From assembly GCA_030828465.1 (NCBI GenBank), contig JAURCL010000004.1, forward strand, positions 22,143-86,142: DNA of 64,000 bases, written 5' to 3'. The translations under genes and the position numbers were made by a program. Below the pieces are notes generated by a model that made no database searches, was not told the origin of the DNA, and saw only the letters and a program-made list of their open reading frames with translations. Below, one piece after another: positions 42,509 through 50,556 of this stretch (its first letter is position 1; every line of letters starts with the position of its first letter). The DNA is from Acidimicrobiales bacterium (GTDB lineage Bacteria; Actinomycetota; Acidimicrobiia; Acidimicrobiales; Ilumatobacteraceae).

Positions 42509-43425
42509 TCGAAGAGGAGGTGCCGGCGGCGCTCAGCGGGGAGCGGCTCGATCGGATCGTGGCGCTCATGCTCGACGTCTCCCGCTCAGCCGCCCAGAGC
42601 GTCGTCGCCTTGGGTGGCGTGTCTGTCGATGGTCATCTCGAGATGGTCGGACGCCTTCGGCTCGAGGAGGGGCAGTTGGTGATCGTCGATGAATCGCGGC
42701 TTCCCGGAGCGGACCTGCCCACCGCGGACCCAGGGGTCGAGTTCGGCGTGGTCCATGCCGATGACTGGATCATCGTCGTCGACAAACCGGCGGGACTGGT
42801 GGTGCACCCGGGTGCGGGAAACCCCGACGGGACCCTCGTCAACGGACTCCTCGCCGCGTATCCCGATCTGGAGGGGATCGGTGATCCGGTGAGGCCGGGC
42901 ATCGTCCATCGTCTCGACGCCGGGAGCACCGGCCTGCTCGTGGTTGCCCGCAGCGAGGCGGCTCGTGAGGCGTTGATCGAGCAGTTCGTCGACCACTCCG
43001 CCGGCCGCACCTATGTCGCGCTGGTGTGGGGTCTCCCCGAGGCGCCTCACGGGGTGATCGACGCGCCGATCGGCCGATCCCAGCGTGATCCGATGCGGAT
43101 GGCGGTGGTCGCCGACGGCCGTGACGCCCGCACCGAGTACGAGGTGTTGCAGGCCTACGAGGATCGTGGTCATCCCACCCTGCTTGAGTGCCGTCTCGAG
43201 ACAGGGCGCACCCATCAGATCCGCGTTCATCTCTCCTCCATCGGTCACCCGTTGATCGGCGACCCCTGGTACGGACAGCGTCGTCCGACCCTCGGACTGG
43301 ATCGTCCGTTCCTGCACGCGAGCCGCCTCGAACTCACCCACCCCGGCTCGGGAGATCGGGTGTCGTTCGAGAGCCCGATTGCCACCGACCTGCGCGGCGT
43401 CCTCGACTCGCTGACTCCGGCTTGA
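42505..43425 (+). CDS. rluD: RluA-family 23S rRNA pseudouridine synthase
   Basis: A 306-aa pseudouridine synthase. An N-terminal S4 RNA-binding domain (LSGERLDRIVALMLDVSRS, then VVALGGVSVDGHL) is followed by the catalytic domain with DKPAGLVVHPGAG, the catalytic aspartate in GIVHRLDAGSTGLLVVA and ETGRTHQIRVHL. RluD acts on helix 69 of 23S rRNA; this assignment within the RluA family rests on domain layout and the lspA neighbour. Confidence 0.9.
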   Translation: MIEEEVPAALSGERLDRIVALMLDVSRSAAQSVVALGGVSVDGHLEMVGRLRLEEGQLVIVDESRLPGADLPTADPGVEFGVVHADDWIIVVDKPAGLVVHPGAGNPDGTLVNGLLAAYPDLEGIGDPVRPGIVHRLDAGSTGLLVVARSEAAREALIEQFVDHSAGRTYVALVWGLPEAPHGVIDAPIGRSQRDPMRMAVVADGRDARTEYEVLQAYEDRGHPTLLECRLETGRTHQIRVHLSSIGHPLIGDPWYGQRRPTLGLDRPFLHASRLELTHPGSGDRVSFESPIATDLRGVLDSLTPA

Positions 43426-43432
43426 GGGGCGC

Positions 43433-43879
43433 TCAGTCCGCGATCGTCGGCCAGGTCGCCGCTCCGCGCGCCATGTCGACGATCGCGGACAGGGTGTAGC
43501 CCTCGAGGTGAGAGCGCATCGTCTCACCGGCCACCTGCCAGATGGATAGGAGCACGCACTGGCCCTCGTGGTCGCAGGCTCCGTCGGCGTGTGGTTCGCC
43601 GAAGTCACCGAGAGTGATCGGACCATCTACCGCCGAAAGGATCTCGCTGAGTCGAATCGCCTCCGGATCGCGGGCGAGCACATAGCCGCCACCGACCCCG
43701 CGCTTCGAGCGCACGATCCCAGCTCCCTTCAACGCGAGAAGGATCTGCTCGAGATAGGGCTGGGGCAGGGCGGTCCGCTCAGCGATGTCGCGCACCGATG
43801 TCGGGCAGGAGGGGTCGTCGCGCAGAGCCAAGGACAGCAGGGCTCGACACGCGTAATCACCTCGTGTCGAGACTCGCAC
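43433..43879 (-). CDS. Rrf2-family transcriptional regulator
   Basis: A 148-aa winged-helix regulator. It starts VRVSTRGDYACRALLSLAL, the family signature, with DIAERTALPQPYLEQILLAL as recognition region and KRGVGGGYVLARDPEAI as wing. The cluster region reads GACDHEGQCVLLSIW: two cysteines spaced C-x5-C, while IscR and NsrR types have a third. An iron-sulfur cofactor is therefore uncertain. GTG at 43879 has TACGAT 6 nt upstream. Its target genes are not evident nearby. Confidence 0.85.
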   Translation of the reverse strand: MRVSTRGDYACRALLSLALRDDPSCPTSVRDIAERTALPQPYLEQILLALKGAGIVRSKRGVGGGYVLARDPEAIRLSEILSAVDGPITLGDFGEPHADGACDHEGQCVLLSIWQVAGETMRSHLEGYTLSAIVDMARGAATWPTIAD

Positions 43880-43885
43880 GAGGCC

Positions 43886-43891
43886 ATCGTA
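43886..43891 (-). promoter_or_regulatory. -10 box TACGAT, leaderless type
   Basis: On the minus strand TACGAT ends 6 nt before the Rrf2 GTG. Confidence 0.5.
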
Positions 43892-43951
43892 GGAGGTCGG
43901 CGGCGGTACCGTTGACACGCGTCGGGATACCTCACCGACCATGTCCGAGCC

Positions 43952-45061
43952 ATGAGCACCCCCGCGACTCCCGTCTTCCCCGACTACGGCGGCGCCTGCC
44001 TTGACGGGCTCATGCCCGCGCTGACCGGATCGGCCCCGCGTCCCCACTGGATGCCGGCCGCGCTCGATGGGGCACGCGCGGTGGTGCTGCTTGTCCTCGA
44101 CGGGCTGGGCTGGCTCCAACTGGAGGAGCGCCGGAGCGCCCTGCCGAACCTGGCCTCCCTTGATGGCTCGTTCATCACCTCGGTTGCCCCGAGCACCACG
44201 GCCACAGCGCTCACCACGATCGCCACAGGATTGACCCCGGGGGAGCACGGCATCGTCGGCTACCGAATGATGGTGGGCGGATCGATCCTCAACTCGCTGC
44301 GCTGGCACGGACCCTCGGGCGATCGACGCTTCGACGCTCCTCCCTCCGAGATCCAGCCGCACCCCCCGTTCCTCGGATCGCGGGTGCCGATCGTGACCCC
44401 GTCGGAACTGATCGGGTCTGCGTTCTCCGAGGCGCATCTGCGAGGAGGCGAACCGGTGGGGTGGAGAGCCTCCTCATCGATTCCGGTGCTTGTGCGCGGC
44501 TTGCTCGACGAGGGCCGACCCCTCGTGTACGCGTACTACGCCGGAGTCGACAAGATCGCGCACGAGCGCGGTCTCGGAGCGTTCTACGACGCCGAACTAC
44601 GCGACGCTGATCGCCTGGTCGGTGACCTCCTCGAGGTGATCGATGCCGATACGGCGCTCGTGGTGACGGCGGATCACGGTCAGGTCGAGGTGGGCGACCG
44701 CATCATCGAGCCCTCCGTCGAGATCCTCGGGCTCACCAGCGGTCAGTCAGGTGAGGGTCGCATGCGGTGGTTTCACGCCCGGCGCGGGGCAACCAACGAC
44801 CTGTACGACGCGGTCGAATCGGAGTTGGGCAGCACGGGTTGGGTGCGCACCATCGAGGAGGTGCTCGACGAGCGCTGGTTCGGCCTGAGGGTTCCGCCTC
44901 CGGTGAGAGCGCGCCTCGGTGACGTGGTCATCGCGGCCCGCGATCCCGTGAGTTACCACGACCCCGATGACAGCGGCCCGTTCGAGTTGATCTGCCGGCA
45001 CGGTTCACTCACCGCTGAGGAGATGCTCGTACCGTTGATGGCCGCCCGAGGTCGGGCCTGA
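43952..45061 (+). CDS. alkaline phosphatase superfamily phosphodiesterase/pyrophosphatase
   Basis: A 369-aa metal-dependent hydrolase of the nucleotide pyrophosphatase/phosphodiesterase type. The first metal aspartate is in VLLVLDGLGW, the nucleophile threonine in VAPSTTATALTT, further ligands in YAGVDKIAHERG and VTADHGQVE, and a late histidine in CRHGSLTAEEM. No signal peptide, so it is cytoplasmic. The substrate is unknown. Divergent from the Rrf2 gene. Confidence 0.82.
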   Translation: MSTPATPVFPDYGGACLDGLMPALTGSAPRPHWMPAALDGARAVVLLVLDGLGWLQLEERRSALPNLASLDGSFITSVAPSTTATALTTIATGLTPGEHGIVGYRMMVGGSILNSLRWHGPSGDRRFDAPPSEIQPHPPFLGSRVPIVTPSELIGSAFSEAHLRGGEPVGWRASSSIPVLVRGLLDEGRPLVYAYYAGVDKIAHERGLGAFYDAELRDADRLVGDLLEVIDADTALVVTADHGQVEVGDRIIEPSVEILGLTSGQSGEGRMRWFHARRGATNDLYDAVESELGSTGWVRTIEEVLDERWFGLRVPPPVRARLGDVVIAARDPVSYHDPDDSGPFELICRHGSLTAEEMLVPLMAARGRA

Positions 45062-45083
45062 GCGCGCAGGGAGGGAGCAGTCG

Positions 45084-45545
45084 ATGAATGAGAACGGAAA
45101 CGACGCCGGAGCAGAGCTCGTGTCGGGCGGGGGAGAGGAATCCGATCAGACCGTCACCGGATCGGTGACCGAACCCGCCAAGGTCATGCGCATCGGCTCG
45201 ATGGTGAAGCAGCTCCTCGAGGAGGTACGGCAGTCGCCCCTTGACGAGGCGAGTCGCGAGCGACTGGCCGAGGTGTACGAGCGCTCGATCATCGAGCTGT
45301 CCGAGGCGCTGTCTCCCGATCTCCAGGACGAACTGCGCATCCTGACGCTGCCCTTCGAGGACGGGGAGGTCCCGTCTGAGAGTGAGCTCCGTGTGGCGCA
45401 GGCGCAACTCGTCGGCTGGCTCGAGGGCCTCTTCCACGGCATCCAGGCAACCCTCTTCGCCCAGCAACTCGCCGCTCGGCAGCAACTCGATCAGATTCGG
45501 CAACTTCCTCAGGGCCCCGCGGAGCGTCCCGGTACGTACCTCTGA
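45084..45545 (+). CDS. bpa: bacterial proteasome activator Bpa (PafE)
   Basis: A 153-aa protein closely following the mycobacterial Bpa/PafE pattern: KVMRIGSMVKQLLEEVRQSPLDE (shown in part), LTLPFEDGEVPSESELRVAQ, AQLVGWLEGLFHGIQATLFA and AARQQLDQIRQ. It ends GTYL, like the GQYL C-terminus that docks into the 20S proteasome. Bpa forms a ring that opens the proteasome gate without ATP. Its presence implies 20S proteasome genes elsewhere. A GGGAGGGAG ribosome-binding site precedes ATG. Confidence 0.92.
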   Translation: MNENGNDAGAELVSGGGEESDQTVTGSVTEPAKVMRIGSMVKQLLEEVRQSPLDEASRERLAEVYERSIIELSEALSPDLQDELRILTLPFEDGEVPSESELRVAQAQLVGWLEGLFHGIQATLFAQQLAARQQLDQIRQLPQGPAERPGTYL

Positions 45546-45586
45546 GGGTGGGCCCGGTCGCCGGATCTCGGTGTGGACGGCTCTGG

Positions 45587-45592
45587 TAGGTT
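45587..45592 (+). promoter_or_regulatory. -10 box TAGGTT before dnaE
   Basis: TAGGTT lies 57 nt before the dnaE GTG; a start near 45599 would fall inside the inverted repeat at 45596-45617. Confidence 0.4.
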
Positions 45593-45595
45593 CGA

Positions 45596-45617
45596 CGAAC
45601 CACATCAATGTGATTCG
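45596..45617. promoter_or_regulatory. inverted repeat at the dnaE promoter
   Basis: Arms CGAACCACAT and ATGTGATTCG match at 9 of 10 positions around a 2-nt centre. The site spans the predicted transcription start of dnaE, where a repressor could bind or the leader could fold. It does not fit the LexA consensus. Confidence 0.4.
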
Positions 45618-45649
45618 TCCCGTCCGCCCCGAACATCCGCAACCGATAC

Positions 45650-48600
45650 GTGCCTGACTCCTTCACTCATCTCCATGTCCACACCGAGTTCTCGATGCTC
45701 GATGGTGCCTCGCGGATCGACGATGTCGTCGCGAAGGCGCTCGACGATGGTCAGCCGGCCCTCGGCATCACGGATCACGGCAACATGTACGGGACCCTTG
45801 AGTTCTACAAGGAGTGCCGGAACCGGGGCATCAAGCCAATCATCGGCACCGAGGCCTACATGGCCCACGACAGTCGTCATGAACGGCCGGCTCGCCGTGG
45901 CCGCATGGATGACTCCGGAGGCGACACCGAGGGTGGGCACAAGCTCTACTACCACCTGACGCTGCTCGCCGAGAATGGCGTCGGCTACCGCAACCTCATC
46001 CAGCTTTCGAGCCTCGCGTTCCTCGAGGGCTACTACTACAAGCCACGGATCGACTGGGAGCTGCTCGAGAAGTACTCCGACGGGCTCATCGCCACCACCG
46101 GCTGCCTGGGAGGGCAGGTGCTGCAGACCCTGATGCGCGGCGACTACGACGGGGCGCTCGCCAAGGCGGCCCGGCTTCAGGACATCTTCGGTCGCGACAA
46201 CCTCTTCGTCGAGCTCCAGGACCACGGCATCCCCGAGCAGCACGAGACGAACCCACAGCTGATCGAGATCGCCAAGGCGATCGGCGCCCCACTCCTTGCG
46301 ACAAACGACTCGCACTACACCCACGCCCACGACCACGAGGCGCACGACGCGCTGCTCTGCGTCCAGACCAGCTCACTGCTCTCCGATCAGGATCGCTTCA
46401 AGTTCAAGGGTGAGGGCAGCCACTATCTGAAGACGGCGGCCGAGATGCGGTACCTGTTCCGCGAGGTCCCCGATGCCTGCGACAACACGCTGTGGATAGC
46501 AGAGCGGGCCGAGCTCGACATCACCTTCGGCGACGCGCTGCTTCCCGACTTTCCTCTGCCCGAGGGGTTCACCGACGATCGGGCCTACCTCGAGCACCTC
46601 ACCTGGGAGGGGGCGAAGCGTCGATGGGGGAACGACCTGCCTCCGGCAGCGGTCGAGCGCCTCTCCTATGAGCTCGAGGTGATCGCCTCGATGGGTTTCT
46701 CCTCGTACTTCCTGATCGTCTGGGATCTCATCCGCCATGCTCGCGACTCAGGTATCCGCGTCGGACCCGGCCGAGGCTCGGCGGCGGGCTGCGCCGTCGC
46801 GTACTGCCTGTGGATCACGGACCTCGACCCGATCCGCTACGACCTGCTCTTCGAACGGTTCTTGAATCCGTCGCGTATCTCGATGCCCGACATCGACATG
46901 GACTTCGACTCGAGGTACCGCGACGAGATGATTCGTTACGCCGCCGACAAGTACGGCCGCGATCACGTCGCGCAGATCATCACGTTCGGCACCATCAAGG
47001 CGCGCAACGCGGTGCGCGACGCCGCCCGGGTGCTCGGCCTGCCGTATGCCGCCGGCGATCGGGTGGCCAAGGCCATGCCGCCGCTCGTAATGGGGCGCGA
47101 CACCCCGTTGCGCTACTGCTTCGAGGAAGACGAGAAGTATCGCGACGGCTACAAGGCCGCGGGAGAGTTGCGCGACATGTACGAGGCGGACCCCGACGTG
47201 CGTCGCATCGTCGATGTCGCCAAGGGGCTCGAGGGCCTGAAGCGCTCGGATGGCATCCATGCGGCGGCCGTGGTCATCACGAAGGACCCGGTCACCGAGT
47301 ACCTGCCGGTGCAGCGCAAACCGGAGTCCAACCAGAACCCCGAGGACGCCCCGCTCGTCACCCAGTTTGAGATGCATGGCGTCGAGGAGCTCGGCCTCCT
47401 CAAGATGGACTTCCTCGGCCTGCGCAACCTCGATGTCATCACCGACACCCAGGCCATGGTTCGAGCCGGCGGGCAGGCGGACTTCGACATCGATCAGGTG
47501 CCCCTCGACGACTCCGCCACCTTCGACCTGCTGTCGCGCGGCGACACCATCGGTGTGTTCCAGCTCGAGTCTCCGCCGATGCGCCAGTTGCTGAAAGCCC
47601 TCGCCCCGAACTCCTTCGAGGACGTCTCAGCGGTCTTGGCGCTCTATCGACCCGGGCCGATGAGCGTCAACATGCACTACGACTACGCGGATCGCAAGAA
47701 CGGGCGAAAGCCGGTGGAGTACTTCCATCCCGACGCCGTCGAGGTGCTCGATGACACCTTCGGGCTGATGATCTATCAGGAGAGCGTCATGCGGGTCGCC
47801 CAGCGATTCGCCGGCTACGACCTCGCCCAGGCGGACAACCTTCGCAAAGCCTGCGGCAAGAAGCAGCGCGACCTCATGGAGGCCGAGCGCGCGATGTTCG
47901 AGGCGGGATGCGTGCAGACCGGCTACGGGGAGAAGCTCGGCCGCGAGCTGTTCGATGTCATTGAGCGATTCGCCGACTACGCCTTCAACAAGAGCCACAC
48001 CTTCGGCTACGGCCTCGTCACCTACCAGACCGCCTACCTGAAGGCCCATTATCCGGTCGAGTACCTGGCGGCGCTGTTGACGAGTGTGAAGGACAAGCTC
48101 GACAAGGCAGCGGTCTACTTGGCTGATTGCCGATCCGCGAGCATTCCGGTCCTCACCCCCGACATCAACCGGGCCGAGACCGACTTCACGGCCCTGCCGG
48201 TCGATCGGGTGCCACCCGGTGTCGAGCTGCCTCATGGCTGCCCCGGCGTGATCGTGTTCGGGCTGTCCGCGGTGCGAAACGTTGGTGTCGGGCTGATGGA
48301 GCAGCTCCTCGAGGAGCGGCGGGACAACGGCCCTTATGAGTCGTTCCACGATTTCGCCGAGCGTGCGCCCGAACCGGTGCTGCATCGCCGCACGGTCGAG
48401 TCGTTGATCAGGGCGGGTGCCTTCGACGCCCTCGGTCATCCGCGCCTCGGTTTGCTCGCCGTATTCGAGCAGATCATCGACACGACCCTCACCCGACGCC
48501 GCGAGCGATCTCAGGGCGTCATGAGCCTCTTTGGTGGCTGGGGAGACGATGACGCGGATCCGGTGTTCTCCGAGACCGTCGAGATTCCGGACCGCGAGTT

Positions 48601-49222
48601 CGACAAGTCGGAGCGTCTTCGCGTCGAGAAGGAGATGCTCGGCCTCTACGTCTCCGATCATCCGTTACGAGGGGCCGAGTCGGCGCTCAGACGCAGGGTC
48701 GAGCGCTCGATCAGCGATCTCGAGACCATGGACGACGGGTCGATCGTGGTGGTCGGCGGTGTGGTGACCTCCCTCGCCCGCAAGTACACCCGGGCCGGAG
48801 ATCAGATGGCCGCCTTCGTGCTCGAGGATCTCGCGGCTTCTATTGAAGTCACCGTGTTCCCGAAGATGCTCGCCAGTCAGGGGCACAAGCTCCAAGACGA
48901 CGTCATTGTCGCCGTGAAGGCCCGGTTGGACCGACGCGACGAGTCTCGATTCGGCCTCATCGCGATGGAGATCTCGGTCCTCGACGGGTTGAGCGACGGT
49001 CCGGCGTCGTTGCTGACCGTGCGGCTGAACGCCAACCAACTTGATGCCGGAGGGATCGACCGACTCCGAGAGATCATCAGCGAGCATCCCGGTCAGACGC
49101 CGGTCGAGATCGAGGTGCCACCCGGCCAGATCGTGCGCCTCCCGGATGATTATCGGGTCGATGTCGACCGAGTGATCGGTGAGATTCGGGTCGCGTTCGG
49201 TCACGATGCGGTCAGGCTCTGA
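45650..49222 (+). CDS. dnaE: DNA polymerase III alpha subunit
   Basis: Main replicative polymerase, 1190 aa. The PHP domain begins HLHVHTEFSMLDGA and keeps several metal-binding histidines (HGNMYGTLEFYK, NDSHYTH). The polymerase active site carries the acidic triad in MPDIDMDFDSRYRD, with GPGRGSAAGCAVAYCL before it. A helix-hairpin-helix region is near KSHTFGYGLVTYQ onward, and an OB fold near the end (IVVVGGVVTSLARKYT). The PHP motif is intact, so proofreading by PHP is possible. GTG at 45650. No imuA/imuB genes are nearby, which supports DnaE1. Confidence 0.96.
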   Translation: MPDSFTHLHVHTEFSMLDGASRIDDVVAKALDDGQPALGITDHGNMYGTLEFYKECRNRGIKPIIGTEAYMAHDSRHERPARRGRMDDSGGDTEGGHKLYYHLTLLAENGVGYRNLIQLSSLAFLEGYYYKPRIDWELLEKYSDGLIATTGCLGGQVLQTLMRGDYDGALAKAARLQDIFGRDNLFVELQDHGIPEQHETNPQLIEIAKAIGAPLLATNDSHYTHAHDHEAHDALLCVQTSSLLSDQDRFKFKGEGSHYLKTAAEMRYLFREVPDACDNTLWIAERAELDITFGDALLPDFPLPEGFTDDRAYLEHLTWEGAKRRWGNDLPPAAVERLSYELEVIASMGFSSYFLIVWDLIRHARDSGIRVGPGRGSAAGCAVAYCLWITDLDPIRYDLLFERFLNPSRISMPDIDMDFDSRYRDEMIRYAADKYGRDHVAQIITFGTIKARNAVRDAARVLGLPYAAGDRVAKAMPPLVMGRDTPLRYCFEEDEKYRDGYKAAGELRDMYEADPDVRRIVDVAKGLEGLKRSDGIHAAAVVITKDPVTEYLPVQRKPESNQNPEDAPLVTQFEMHGVEELGLLKMDFLGLRNLDVITDTQAMVRAGGQADFDIDQVPLDDSATFDLLSRGDTIGVFQLESPPMRQLLKALAPNSFEDVSAVLALYRPGPMSVNMHYDYADRKNGRKPVEYFHPDAVEVLDDTFGLMIYQESVMRVAQRFAGYDLAQADNLRKACGKKQRDLMEAERAMFEAGCVQTGYGEKLGRELFDVIERFADYAFNKSHTFGYGLVTYQTAYLKAHYPVEYLAALLTSVKDKLDKAAVYLADCRSASIPVLTPDINRAETDFTALPVDRVPPGVELPHGCPGVIVFGLSAVRNVGVGLMEQLLEERRDNGPYESFHDFAERAPEPVLHRRTVESLIRAGAFDALGHPRLGLLAVFEQIIDTTLTRRRERSQGVMSLFGGWGDDDADPVFSETVEIPDREFDKSERLRVEKEMLGLYVSDHPLRGAESALRRRVERSISDLETMDDGSIVVVGGVVTSLARKYTRAGDQMAAFVLEDLAASIEVTVFPKMLASQGHKLQDDVIVAVKARLDRRDESRFGLIAMEISVLDGLSDGPASLLTVRLNANQLDAGGIDRLREIISEHPGQTPVEIEVPPGQIVRLPDDYRVDVDRVIGEIRVAFGHDAVRL

Positions 49223-49266
49223 GCGCTGACTTGTCGCCTCATCGTGTTCAGATGGCACAATGGGGG

Positions 49267-49278
49267 GGTAGGCCTACC
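49267..49278. promoter_or_regulatory. 12-bp perfect palindrome upstream of unknown gene
   Basis: GGTAGGCCTACC is a perfect palindrome 14 nt before the next ATG. It sits between a possible promoter (TTGTCG 49231, CACAAT 49256) and a GGGAGAAGGG ribosome-binding site, so it may be an operator. Confidence 0.3.
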
Positions 49279-49292
49279 GTGGGAGAAGGGTT

Positions 49293-49949
49293 ATGTCGGT
49301 AGAAGTGGTGACGAACGACGCCAGTGCGGTCACCGATTCGCAACTGGATGAGATGGCCTCGATGGGGGGCTCTTTCGACATCGGCGCGATCTCGAAAGCC
49401 CGTGAGGAGTGGGTCCTGTCGACCACGGCGCGTATCGGGACGACGTTGCACGGGTTCACCTTCTCGACTCTCGAGCGCATCGGCGGAACGCCCTGTGTGC
49501 TCATCGGCATGATGAGCACAAAGCGCCACGCTAAGCGCGAGACGGTGCTGAGGGGGCTCATGAAGGAGGCGTTCCACCGCGCGCTGATGGCTTTCCCCGA
49601 CGAGGATGTCGTGGTCGGTTCGCGTTTCGTGTCGGCCGATGCGATGGTGATCCTCAAAGATCTCGACGATGTCACGCCGCGGCCGGGAGCGCGGGCGGTC
49701 GGTGAGGAGCGCGCCTGGGGAAGGCGACTCGCGAAGCGCTTCGGCGTTGACTCGACCTATGAGGCGGAGTCGTTCACCGTTACCTCCGACGGTCGTGGCG
49801 GATTCATCGACCACGAGGCTCTCAAGCCTGAGAAGGTCGCAGCGGCGCAGCGCAAACTCTTCTCGGCCGTCGATGACAAGCGTGGCGGCGTCCTGATCGC
49901 CTACGGCTGGACAATGGCCGAGGACCTGGTCAAGCTCGGCGCCCGCTGA
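49293..49949 (+). CDS. conserved protein, unknown function
   Basis: A 218-aa soluble protein. I do not recognise the family. Notable segments are ARIGTTLHGFTFSTLERIGG, TPCVLIGMMSTKRHAKRETV, VVVGSRFVSADAM and, near the end, GGVLIAYGWTMAEDLVKLG. The alternation of strand-like and helix-like parts is compatible with an acyltransferase (GNAT) fold, but no CoA loop is clear. It has a good ribosome-binding site and its own promoter region, and the nitroreductase gene follows after 1 nt. Confidence 0.6.
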   Translation: MSVEVVTNDASAVTDSQLDEMASMGGSFDIGAISKAREEWVLSTTARIGTTLHGFTFSTLERIGGTPCVLIGMMSTKRHAKRETVLRGLMKEAFHRALMAFPDEDVVVGSRFVSADAMVILKDLDDVTPRPGARAVGEERAWGRRLAKRFGVDSTYEAESFTVTSDGRGGFIDHEALKPEKVAAAQRKLFSAVDDKRGGVLIAYGWTMAEDLVKLGAR

Positions 49950-49950
49950 G

Positions 49951-50556
49951 ATGGGCGACCTCGCCGAGGTCGTCCGCAACCGGCGCATGAGCCGGGCCTT
50001 CACCGGCGCTCCGGTCGATCCGGAGATCCTCGACCGCATGGTGGATCTCGCCAGTCGAGCCCCGAGTGCAGGCAAGACCCAGGGGTGGCATCTCGTCGTG
50101 CTGTCCGGGGCGGACACCGCTCGCTACTGGGACGCGACTCTTCCCGAGGAGCGTCGAGCGGGATTCGCGTGGCCCGGCCTGTTGCTCGCGCCGGTGGTGA
50201 TGGTCGTCGTGGCCGATCCCGAGGCCTACCTGTCTCGCTATGCCGAGCCCGATAAGGCGCATACGGGTCTCGGCGTGTCCCGCGAGGCCTGGCCCGTGGC
50301 GTATTGGACGGTCGACGCGTCGATGGCGGCGATGGTGCTGCTTCTCGCCGCCGAGGACGAGGGGCTCGGCGCGCTGTTCTTCGGCCCCTTCGGAGCAACC
50401 GATCAGGTGAGAACGGCGCTCGGGATCCCTGATCGGATGGAGATCGTGGCGACCATCGCCCTCGGCGAGGCCGAGGTGGGGGCGGCCCATCAAGGCCGCA
50501 GCGCGGGTCGGGCCCGACGCGGGGTCGACGCGATCGTGCATCGCTCGCGCTGGTGA
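49951..50556 (+). CDS. nitroreductase-family FMN protein
   Basis: A 201-aa flavoprotein. It starts DLAEVVRNRRMSRAFTGAPVD, with the FMN phosphate contact RNRRMSR, followed by ASRAPSAGKTQGWHLVVL. A late segment EGLGALFFGPFGATDQV and IPDRMEIVATIALGEAE are typical of the family. The substrate is unknown. The gene starts 1 nt after the previous stop and abuts the convergent DUF255 gene without a gap. Confidence 0.85.
   Translation: MGDLAEVVRNRRMSRAFTGAPVDPEILDRMVDLASRAPSAGKTQGWHLVVLSGADTARYWDATLPEERRAGFAWPGLLLAPVVMVVVADPEAYLSRYAEPDKAHTGLGVSREAWPVAYWTVDASMAAMVLLLAAEDEGLGALFFGPFGATDQVRTALGIPDRMEIVATIALGEAEVGAAHQGRSAGRARRGVDAIVHRSRW

Noticed and set aside
45596..45617. Second LexA box before dnaE
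   Set aside because: The arms are CGAACCACAT / ATGTGATTCG; the CGAAC-N4-GTTCG spacing is not met.
49293..49949. GNAT acetyltransferase call for the unknown gene
   Set aside because: No clear acetyl-CoA loop (Q/RxxGxG/A) could be seen, so no function is assigned.
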